DNA of 9,228 nucleotides, taken from a bacterium (GTDB lineage Bacteria > Pseudomonadota > Gammaproteobacteria > Burkholderiales > Thiobacteraceae). Shown piece after piece: positions 1 to 5,073 of the stretch. Within the stretch, counting starts at the first letter, position 1; each line of letters starts with the position of its first letter. The DNA is taken from NCBI GenBank assembly GCA_027438535.1, contig DAIAMA010000034.1, forward strand, positions 1 through 9,228. Reading direction: 5' to 3'. The notes under the pieces were generated by a model that was not told where the DNA came from, did no database searches, and saw only the letters and a list, made by a program, of their open reading frames with translations. The position numbers and the translations under genes were made by a program.

Positions 1-706
1 CCTCGCCGCCGCGATGGCGCGCGCGCAACGCCGCCCCCTGCTCATCGATCTCGATCCGCAGGCGCACCTCACCCACATTACCGGCGTCGTAGTGGAATCC
101 AGCGATGCCAGTATTTTCAGCTTCTACCAAAAAACCCATCAGCTCGCCGAGTTGATTCAGCCGGCGGGTAAGGTAGGGCGCCTGATTCCTTCGCATTTGG
201 ATCTGGCGAAAGCCGACACCCTATTCGGCAAAGGGTACAACGTGGTGACGCGGCTCGCGGCCGGGTTGCGCACCGAAGCGATCCAGCGCGACGATACGCC
301 GATCGTGATCGACTGCTGTCCGATGCTGGGCGTGCTTTCGCTTAACGCCTTGTTCGCCTGCGATTTGGTGATTATCCCGATCTCCACCGATTTCTTGTCG
401 CTCAATGGCGCGCAACAAGTGGAGAAAACCCTCAAGGCGCTGGAACTGGTATTGAAGCGGCGGCTGCCGCGGCGCTATCTGCTCACCCGGCTCGACCGGC
501 GGCGCAAGATGACGCGCGATATCGTGGCGCAAGCGCAAGAAAAATTCGGCGCCGATCTATGCGTTACGGCGATCGCGGAAAACGTAAGCGTGGCGGAGAG
601 TCCCGCCGTGCACAAAGATATTTTCGAGCACGCACCCGCCAGCCGCGGCGCGCACGATTATCAGGCGCTGCTCGAAGAGCTCACCCGTTCGGGCGTGGTT
701 CACTAG
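1..706 (+). CDS. ParA/Soj-family partition ATPase, 5' end missing
   Basis: This is a deviant-Walker ATPase of the ParA/MinD superfamily, a group that positions DNA or protein cargo by ATP-dependent binding to the nucleoid. The open frame runs off the left edge: codons before the ATG at 14 read LAAA, as in the segment after Walker A of ParA proteins, so the true start and the Walker A lysine lie outside the window and the ATG at 14 is internal. Visible motifs, numbered from that Met, are the Walker A' segment LIDLDPQ (residues 10-16), the Walker B region VIDCCPMLGVLSLNAL (98-113, Asp100) where the usual form has DCPP, a Soj-like LTRLDRRRKMTRDI block (157-170), and a C-terminal ENVSVAESP block like the ParA RNVRLSEAPS block. 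No parB follows: the next gene converges on it. It could serve chromosome partition, a plasmid-derived system or another cargo. The family call is firm; the role is not. Confidence 0.88.
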   Translation, partial: LAAAMARAQRRPLLIDLDPQAHLTHITGVVVESSDASIFSFYQKTHQLAELIQPAGKVGRLIPSHLDLAKADTLFGKGYNVVTRLAAGLRTEAIQRDDTPIVIDCCPMLGVLSLNALFACDLVIIPISTDFLSLNGAQQVEKTLKALELVLKRRLPRRYLLTRLDRRRKMTRDIVAQAQEKFGADLCVTAIAENVSVAESPAVHKDIFEHAPASRGAHDYQALLEELTRSGVVH

Positions 707-714
707 TACGCCGG

Positions 715-921
715 CTATTTGGTTATTAAGTTGATAATGCCTTCCACGTCCAAGTTTTCTTGGCGCACCTCCGCCGGACGTTCGGCACAATCGATCACCT
801 CGCACTGCATATACATCTGACGCAGCCTCGCCTCGGCGCTTGCGCGGTCCACGGCTTGGATCGTGATTTTGTCCACGCGCTGGCCATTGCGGGTGCGGAT
901 GTTGAATTCGTATTTGTTCAT
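715..921 (-). CDS. Small conserved-looking hypothetical protein, 68 aa
   Basis: I do not recognise a named family. The protein begins MNKYEFNIRTRNG and looks like a small alpha/beta fold: two strands (YEFNIRTRNG and DKITIQAVD), a helix (RASAEARLRQMYM), and a third strand (CEVIDCAE) carrying two cysteines, then an acidic tail. There is no signal peptide or membrane segment. I chose the start at 921 because GGAG (927-930) lies 5 bases upstream; an in-frame ATG at 954 would add 11 residues but has no ribosome binding site. The gene follows gpsA by 41 bases on the same strand and is probably the last gene of that operon. Its stop lies 8 bases from the convergent ParA stop. The good ribosome site and the plausible fold make it likely to be real; its function is unknown. 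Confidence 0.7.
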   Translation of the reverse strand: MNKYEFNIRTRNGQRVDKITIQAVDRASAEARLRQMYMQCEVIDCAERPAEVRQENLDVEGIINLITK

Positions 922-926
922 ACCGA

Positions 927-930
927 CTCC
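927..930 (-). promoter_or_regulatory. Ribosome binding site fixing the start of the 68-aa gene
   Basis: On the minus strand GGAG is followed by TCGGT and then ATG at 921. The alternative upstream ATG at 954 has no comparable purine-rich sequence before it, so this site decides the start. Confidence 0.6.
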
Positions 931-962
931 TTCAATCGCTACACCAAACGCCATACTCGGGA

Positions 963-1955
963 TTAAGCACGATACTCCGCCTTAGGCTCGCGCGACAAGA
1001 GCGCTTCCAAGGCTTGGCGCGGCGGCACGCCTTCGAACATCACGCCGTGTACCGCGCGCGTGATAGGCATATCCACCTTCAGCGTATCCGCCATGCGCAA
1101 TACCTCGGCGCAGGTATGCACGCCTTCCGCGATATGGCCGAGCTGTTTCAGAATCGTGGCGAGCGGCAAGCCTTGCGCCAGCCGCAAACCCACACTGCGG
1201 TTACGCGAAAGATCTCCGGTGCAAGTGAGGATGAGATCGCCCACGCCCGCCAGCCCCATGAAAGTTTCGAGTTTTCCGCCCAGCGCCAACCCCAGGCGTG
1301 TGATCTCGGCCAGCCCGCGCGTGATCAGCGCGGCGCGGGCGTTGTAGCCGGAACCCATACCGTCGGAAATACCGGCGGCGATGGCCATGACATTCTTCAC
1401 CGCGCCGCCCAACTCCACGCCCACCACATCGGTACTGGAATACACGCGCACGTGATGATGATGCAGCCAAGCCGCCGCATCCTGCGCGAACGCCGCATCC
1501 TGCGCGGCCAGTGTCAGCGCGCAAGGCAGCCCGAGCGCCACTTCCTGCGCGAAGCTGGGGCCGGAAAGCACGCCGCGCGGCATATGTCCGGGCAACACTT
1601 CGGCCGCCACTTGATGCAACAGTTTGGCGCCGCCCGGCTCGAAGCCTTTGCTTGCCCAGACAAGCGGCGCCGTATTTCCCGACTGCGTCAGCGCGAACAG
1701 CAATGCACGGAAGCCGCTGGTCGGCACGACGACGACGATCAGCTCGGCATCTCGGATCGCTTGCGCCAAATCGCTCGTTAAGCACAGCGCGTCGGGCAGG
1801 GGAAATTCGGGAAGATAGCGTGCATTTATCCGTTCCCGGAGCAGCGTATCGATGTGCGCGCCATCGCGCCCCCACAACGTGACGGCGTGCCGCGAAGATA
1901 GGCTAATGGCAAGCGCGGTGCCCCATGCACCGGCACCGAGCACGGCGACTTTCAT
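963..1955 (-). CDS. gpsA: NAD(P)+-dependent glycerol-3-phosphate dehydrogenase
   Basis: This cytoplasmic enzyme reduces dihydroxyacetone phosphate to sn-glycerol-3-phosphate, the backbone for phospholipid synthesis. At 330 residues it has the usual family length. The N-terminal Rossmann fold starts at once with VLGAGAWGTALA (residues 5-16, GxGxxG at 7-12). Further family landmarks are SGPSFA (131-136), GAVKNVMAIAAGISDGMG (184-201) with the expected catalytic Lys187, and GVGDLILTCTGDLSRNR (237-253) for substrate and cofactor binding. EGVHTCAEV (278-286) and MPIT (296-299) are also typical of the C-terminal helical domain. The ATG at 1955 gives the canonical MKVAVLGAG start, although the ribosome site (AGG close to the ATG) is weak. 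It sits 16 bases after the SH3 gene, and expression is probably through the secB-proximal transcript. A gpsA gene close downstream of secB is also the enterobacterial arrangement. Confidence 0.97.
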   Translation of the reverse strand: MKVAVLGAGAWGTALAISLSSRHAVTLWGRDGAHIDTLLRERINARYLPEFPLPDALCLTSDLAQAIRDAELIVVVVPTSGFRALLFALTQSGNTAPLVWASKGFEPGGAKLLHQVAAEVLPGHMPRGVLSGPSFAQEVALGLPCALTLAAQDAAFAQDAAAWLHHHHVRVYSSTDVVGVELGGAVKNVMAIAAGISDGMGSGYNARAALITRGLAEITRLGLALGGKLETFMGLAGVGDLILTCTGDLSRNRSVGLRLAQGLPLATILKQLGHIAEGVHTCAEVLRMADTLKVDMPITRAVHGVMFEGVPPRQALEALLSREPKAEYRA

Positions 1956-1971
1956 GGCCTATCTCGCTTAA

Positions 1972-2406
1972 TCAGATACCCCACACGTCTTTATCGGAAA
2001 TAAAGCCGATCTGCCCGTCGCGATGCTTCACCTTCACCCATGCGCCCGTTATCTCGACTACATCCAATGCCACGTCGCGTTGCGCTTTGAATACCACCGG
2101 CGCGGCCGCATCGGGCTGCGCGTGAACTTCGGCCTCCGCCGCCGTCACCAGCACGGTACGCTGCGTGCCGAGCTTGGCGGATTCCACCCAGGCCAAGGCA
2201 CCGCTGGCGTCGCGCACTTTCATCCATTTGTCGAGCGCGACGATGATTTCCACCGGATAGTAGCGGGAGAGGATGAACAGTTTCTTGGCTTGATTCGATG
2301 GCGCATCGTAGAGCACCGCCGCATTCACCGCGACCGAGCGAAATTCGAGCGCCGGCGCGGCCGCGCTCGCTATCAACAATGCCATGCCGAGGAACCAGCG
2401 CCCCAT
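1972..2406 (-). CDS. Exported tandem SH3-domain protein
   Basis: A 144-residue protein with an N-terminal signal sequence: Arg3, then a hydrophobic run from about residue 5 to 16 and an Ala-rich probable cleavage region around APAL-E (17-21). The mature part holds two bacterial SH3-like repeats. The first, about 24-80, contains LYDAPSNQAKKLFILSRYYPVEII and DKWMKVRDASGALAWVES in order. The second, about 84-144, contains VHAQPDAAAPVVFKA and GAWVKVKHRDGQIGFISDKDVWG. Such domains usually bind peptidoglycan or envelope peptides, so a periplasmic role is inferred, with no catalytic residues expected. The start at 2406 lies 1 base after the secB stop, without a clear Shine-Dalgarno sequence, so translation probably depends on secB; a second Met at residue 8 is possible but would lose the signal's arginine. 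Partner and exact function are unknown. Confidence 0.85.
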   Translation of the reverse strand: MGRWFLGMALLIASAAAPALEFRSVAVNAAVLYDAPSNQAKKLFILSRYYPVEIIVALDKWMKVRDASGALAWVESAKLGTQRTVLVTAAEAEVHAQPDAAAPVVFKAQRDVALDVVEITGAWVKVKHRDGQIGFISDKDVWGI

Positions 2407-2407
2407 T

Positions 2408-2875
2408 TTAATTCACGGTCGGCTGTGCGCCCGCCGCCGCTTGTGCTTGCTGGGCGCGCTGCTGCTGGTAAAGCATCTCGAAGTTCACCGGCGCGAGATA
2501 AATCGGCAAAAAGCCCGCGCGGCCCACCAAATCGGACACCGCTTCGCGCGCATAGGGAAACAACATATTCGGACAAGTGATGTGCATGATCATCTCCAGC
2601 GTTTCATCCGGCACATGAATTATGCGGAAGATGCCGGCCTGCGCCACTTCCGCCAAGTAGGCCGTGCGTTCGCTTATTTTCGCGGTGACGGTTACCGTCA
2701 GCATCACCTCATATAGTCCCTCGCCCACTTGCTTGCCTTGATTGAATAGTTTGACCTCGATCTGCGGCGCTTCGCGATCCAGGAACAGCTCGGGCGTATT
2801 CGGGCATTCGAGCGAGACATCCTTGACGTAAAGCTTCTCAATGCCGAATTGGGGCTGCGCTTGTTCTTCAGACAT
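2408..2875 (-). CDS. secB: Protein-export chaperone SecB
   Basis: SecB is the cytoplasmic tetrameric chaperone that holds preproteins unfolded and delivers them to SecA for Sec export. At 155 residues the protein is of normal length. Recognisable blocks are the N-terminal YVKDVSLECPNTPELF (16-31), the central AGIFRI (80-85), and the highly conserved CPNMLFPYAREAVSDLVGRAGF (101-122) leading into LAPVNFEMLY. One deviation is LPIYLAP where many homologues have PPLLLAP or PPLNLAP. The C-terminus is a Gln/Ala-rich low-complexity tail (QQQRAQQAQAAAGAQP), variable in this family. The ATG at 2875 has a good AGGAG site (2881-2885) with 5-base spacing. It follows trxC after 101 bases and is followed by the SH3 gene after 1 base. 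Close association with grxC and gpsA is conserved in proteobacteria and supports the call. Confidence 0.97.
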   Translation of the reverse strand: MSEEQAQPQFGIEKLYVKDVSLECPNTPELFLDREAPQIEVKLFNQGKQVGEGLYEVMLTVTVTAKISERTAYLAEVAQAGIFRIIHVPDETLEMIMHITCPNMLFPYAREAVSDLVGRAGFLPIYLAPVNFEMLYQQQRAQQAQAAAGAQPTVN

Positions 2876-2976
2876 AAGGACTCCTAAGGGTGGGCAATAC
2901 GGCGCTAAAACGATGGCGCCGCGCGAAACGAAAATGGGGCTATTTTACACGCTTAGGATGACAAAAAACCGTGCGC
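2876..2976 (-). promoter_or_regulatory. Possible secB leader and promoter region
   Basis: This 101-base gap between trxC and secB is the longest in the window. On the minus strand it contains TAAAAT (2942-2947), a fair -10 hexamer. The TTGTCA upstream is only 11 bases away, so no well-spaced -35 is evident. Next to the start is a 6-bp GC stem, CGGCGC (2916-2921) with GCGCCG (2900-2905) and a 10-base loop, then the ribosome site AGGAG at 2881-2885. A run of six T (minus strand) lies about 8 bases after the trxC stop behind a 4-bp GCGC stem, too weak to call a terminator. A separate secB promoter is plausible but not shown. Confidence 0.3.
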
Positions 2977-3396
2977 TTAGCGCCGTGCGAGCCACGCCTT
3001 GAGTTGTGCGCCTTGCATGGCGCCGGCCACGCGATCGAGCTCAACGCCCTTTTGGAACAGCGCCAGCGTGGGAATGCTGCGGATTTGATATTGCTGCGCC
3101 AAGAATTGCTCGGCCTCGGTATTCACCTTGGCGAAACGCACCCGCGTCGCGAATTCCGGTGCCAATTGCATGAATACCGGCGCGAATTGCTTGCATGGCC
3201 CGCACCACGGCGCCCAAAAATCCACCAGCACCGGCAATTCATTATGCTGAATGAACTTGGCGAAATTAGCCTGGGTTAATTCCACCGGCGCGGGCGGCAA
3301 CACCGGCGCACCGCATTTGCCGCATTGGGGGTGGCCACTCAATTTTTCGTCGGGCACGCGGTTAACCGCGAAACAGGAAGGGCAGACAAGATGCAT
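2977..3396 (-). CDS. trxC: Thioredoxin 2 with N-terminal zinc-binding domain
   Basis: TrxC is a cytoplasmic disulfide reductase with an extra zinc finger that makes it responsive to oxidative stress. At 139 residues it matches the length of E. coli TrxC. The N-terminus MHLVCPSCFAVNRVP with CPSC (Cys5, Cys8) and CGKC (Cys25, Cys28) is the four-cysteine zinc site. The thioredoxin fold follows with the active site WAPWCGPC (61-68), KVNTEAE (90-96) and the cis-proline RSIPT (106-110, Pro109). Every diagnostic residue is present. The ATG at 3396 matches the family start, though only a weak GGAT precedes it. It lies 82 bases after the CDF gene and 101 bases before secB, so it could form its own transcript. 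Electrons would come from thioredoxin reductase encoded elsewhere. Its place beside grxC and a rhodanese suggests a thiol-redox cluster (inference). Confidence 0.96.
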   Translation of the reverse strand: MHLVCPSCFAVNRVPDEKLSGHPQCGKCGAPVLPPAPVELTQANFAKFIQHNELPVLVDFWAPWCGPCKQFAPVFMQLAPEFATRVRFAKVNTEAEQFLAQQYQIRSIPTLALFQKGVELDRVAGAMQGAQLKAWLARR

Positions 3397-3478
3397 GATT
3401 ATCCGAAAACGATACGGTTATTTTGTAAATAGTACCCAATGGCGCGATTTCAAGCCCTTGCCATGCCACCACCCGGGT
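3397..3478 (-). promoter_or_regulatory. Gap before trxC with a weak sigma-70-like promoter
   Basis: This 82-base gap separates the CDF stop from the trxC start. On the minus strand TTGAAA (3448-3453) is a good -35 hexamer, followed after 16 bases by TATTTA (3426-3431), a mediocre -10. The area between is AT-richer than the surrounding coding DNA. The candidate would place transcription initiation about 20 bases upstream of the trxC ATG. I saw no convincing operator or OxyR-type site. Confidence 0.3.
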
Positions 3479-4399
3479 TCACACCACGTGGTCGGGTGCG
3501 AGCAGGCAGGGATATTGCGGATCGCCGATTTCCACTTGGATAGTGGGATGCGCGATACCGAAGCGGTCATGCAGTTCGCGTGCGATCCGCGCCAGGAACA
3601 CGTCGCCGGGGTAGCCCTCCGGCATCACGAGGTGGACGGTCAATGCGCTTTCCGTCGTGCTCATACCCCAGACATGCAGATCATGCGTCTCTCGCACGCC
3701 GGGTAAGCCCGCCAAATACGCGCGGATCGCGCTGGGCTGCACGCCGGCTGGTACGGCATGCAGCGCCAGCCCGACGGATTCACGCAACAAGCTCCAGGTA
3801 CCGGCGACAATCACGGCTACCAGTATCAAGCTCACCAGCGGATCGAGCCACAGCCATCCCGTCGCCAGCATGCCCCACCCCGTCAATACCACGCCGAGTG
3901 AAATCGCCGCATCCGCCGCCATGTGCAAAAAAGCGCCGCGGATATTCAAATCATGATGCCGCCCGGCCATGAACAGCAGCGCGGTGACGGTATTGATCGC
4001 CACGCCCACCGCCGCCACCGCCATGACCGTAACGCTGTTCACCGCGACCGGATGCGCCATGCGCTGGATCGCCTCCCAGCCGATACCGCCCATCACCACC
4101 AGCAGCACGCATGCGTTGATCAAGGCCGCGAGTATGGTCGAACTGCGCAAGCCATAGGTAAAACGCTGCGAGGGTTTACGGCTGGCGAGCACACCCGCCG
4201 CCCAAGCGAGCAGCAAGGCCAGCACATCGCTCAGGTTATGTCCGGCATCCGAGAGCAGGGCCAAGGAATGCGACTGGATGCCATACGCCGTTTCAACCGC
4301 CACGAACGCCGTGTTGAGAAAAATACCGATGGCAAAAGCCCGGTTATAACTTCGCGGACCATGCGCATGGCCATGGCCGCCGGTGTGAGCATGTGCCAT
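3479..4399 (-). CDS. Cation diffusion facilitator, probable Zn2+/H+ antiporter
   Basis: An inner-membrane CDF exporter (CzcD/ZitB-like) that would move Zn2+, and perhaps Cd2+ or Co2+, out of the cytoplasm in exchange for protons. It has 306 residues. A His-rich cytoplasmic N-terminus (HAHTGGHGHAHG, 3-14) precedes six hydrophobic segments. The transport site is visible as H54xxxD58 in segment 2 (DAGHNLSDVLAL) and H159xxxD163 in segment 5 (FLHMAADA); an HD-HD site is linked to zinc preference in this family. The loop after segment 4 carries RHHD (147-150). The cytoplasmic C-terminal domain (from about 215) has the typical THDLHVWGMSTTESALTVHLVMPE segment. The start at 4399 is 3 bases after the grxC stop, so the gene is likely co-transcribed with grxC. 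No metal-sensing regulator gene lies nearby. Its position between grxC and secB is an insertion relative to the enterobacterial order. Confidence 0.93.
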   Translation of the reverse strand: MAHAHTGGHGHAHGPRSYNRAFAIGIFLNTAFVAVETAYGIQSHSLALLSDAGHNLSDVLALLLAWAAGVLASRKPSQRFTYGLRSSTILAALINACVLLVVMGGIGWEAIQRMAHPVAVNSVTVMAVAAVGVAINTVTALLFMAGRHHDLNIRGAFLHMAADAAISLGVVLTGWGMLATGWLWLDPLVSLILVAVIVAGTWSLLRESVGLALHAVPAGVQPSAIRAYLAGLPGVRETHDLHVWGMSTTESALTVHLVMPEGYPGDVFLARIARELHDRFGIAHPTIQVEIGDPQYPCLLAPDHVV

Positions 4400-4402
4400 C
4401 GC

Positions 4403-4660
4403 CTATTTCGCCAACAAGGGATCCAGCTTGCCGTCTTGATCCAATTCGGAAAGATCATCGAAGCCGCCCACATGGAAATCGCCGATGTAAATTTGCGGTA
4501 CCGTGCGGCGGCCGGTTTTTTCCATCATTTCACCGAGTTTTTGCGGGTCGAGATCAACGCGAACTTTTTCGATGCCGGCGACGCCTTTGCGCGTCAACAG
4601 CCGTTCCGCCATCGTGCAATAGGGGCACACGGCGGTGCAGTACATGACAACATGAGCCAT
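4403..4660 (-). CDS. grxC: Glutaredoxin 3
   Basis: A cytoplasmic glutathione-dependent oxidoreductase that reduces disulfides and glutathionylated proteins. At 85 residues it has the normal size of single-domain GrxC. The dithiol active site CPYC is at residues 12-15 after the first strand (VVMYCTAVCPYC), with an additional Cys8. The glutathione-binding TVPQIYIG (53-60, cis-Pro55) and GGFDDL (65-70) are intact. The start ATG at 4660 is 2 bases beyond the rhodanese stop and is preceded by GGAG at 4669-4672 with 8-base spacing, inside the last rhodanese codons. The gene is followed by the CDF gene after 3 bases. Rhodanese-grxC adjacency is conserved in many proteobacteria. Confidence 0.95.
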   Translation of the reverse strand: MAHVVMYCTAVCPYCTMAERLLTRKGVAGIEKVRVDLDPQKLGEMMEKTGRRTVPQIYIGDFHVGGFDDLSELDQDGKLDPLLAK

Positions 4661-4662
4661 GA

Positions 4663-5073
4663 TTATTTCTCCACGGGTAGGTTGGCTTGTCCCCAGGCGA
4701 TCATGCCGCCCGCGAGGTTATACACATCGGTAAAACCGTTCTTGGCCAACATGCCGCAGGCGCCGGCGGAACGGTTGCCGCTGCGGCAAACCACGATAAT
4801 CGGCTTGGCCTTGTATTTTTCCAATTCGCCCAGGCGGCCATTGAGCTCGCCGAGCGGGATAGGTTTTGCCTTGGGGATTTTTCCTTGCGCGATTTCGGCG
4901 GGCTCGCGCACATCGATCACGATAGCGTCGTCGTGATTGATTTTTTGCACCGCTTCCAGCGTACCGACCTGCTTGCCGCCGGAAAGCCTGCGGCTCAGCA
5001 GAGGCCACAGCAACATGGCGCCGCTTGCCACGGCCAAGGCGACGATGAATAAATTGTCTTTAATGAACTGCAT
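4663..5073 (-). CDS. Membrane-anchored single-domain rhodanese
   Basis: This protein would handle sulfane sulfur (sulfurtransferase or persulfide carrier). It has 136 residues: an N-terminal transmembrane helix (about 8-27, LFIVALAVASGAMLLWPLL) followed by one rhodanese domain. Positive residues after the helix (RRLSGGK) suggest that the domain stays in the cytoplasm. The CDC25-like acidic DVREPAE (54-60) and the active-site loop CRSGNRS (96-102, Cys96) are intact, as is the C-terminal YNLAGGMIAWGQANLPV. It corresponds to YibN of E. coli, encoded upstream of grxC and secB there. I chose the ATG at 5073: AGGAG (5084-5088) lies 10 bases upstream and the product then starts MQFIKDN. An earlier in-frame ATG at 5139 would add an unlikely Arg/Cys-rich leader. 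It overlaps the end of the ligase gene by 14 bases. Confidence 0.93.
   Translation of the reverse strand: MQFIKDNLFIVALAVASGAMLLWPLLSRRLSGGKQVGTLEAVQKINHDDAIVIDVREPAEIAQGKIPKAKPIPLGELNGRLGELEKYKAKPIIVVCRSGNRSAGACGMLAKNGFTDVYNLAGGMIAWGQANLPVEK

Noticed and set aside
1014..1781. Long plus-strand open frame opposite gpsA (255 aa)
   Set aside because: It is an antisense shadow: Arg/His/Gln-rich, no recognisable domain, and fully overlaps a clear gpsA.
2961..2984. Possible intrinsic terminator after trxC (GCGC-TAA-GCGC then six T on the minus strand)
   Set aside because: The stem is only 4 bp and four bases separate it from the T-run; too weak to call.
3483..3492. Perfect 10-base palindrome ACCACGTGGT at the end of the CDF gene, inside a 6-bp CACCCG/CGGGTG inverted repeat
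   Set aside because: The palindrome encodes the last residues of the CDF protein, the outer stem has a 17-base interior and no T-run follows. Chance in GC-rich coding DNA is sufficient.
3923..4936. Long plus-strand open frame (337 aa) across CDF, grxC and rhodanese
   Set aside because: It covers three well-supported minus-strand genes and shows no family motif.
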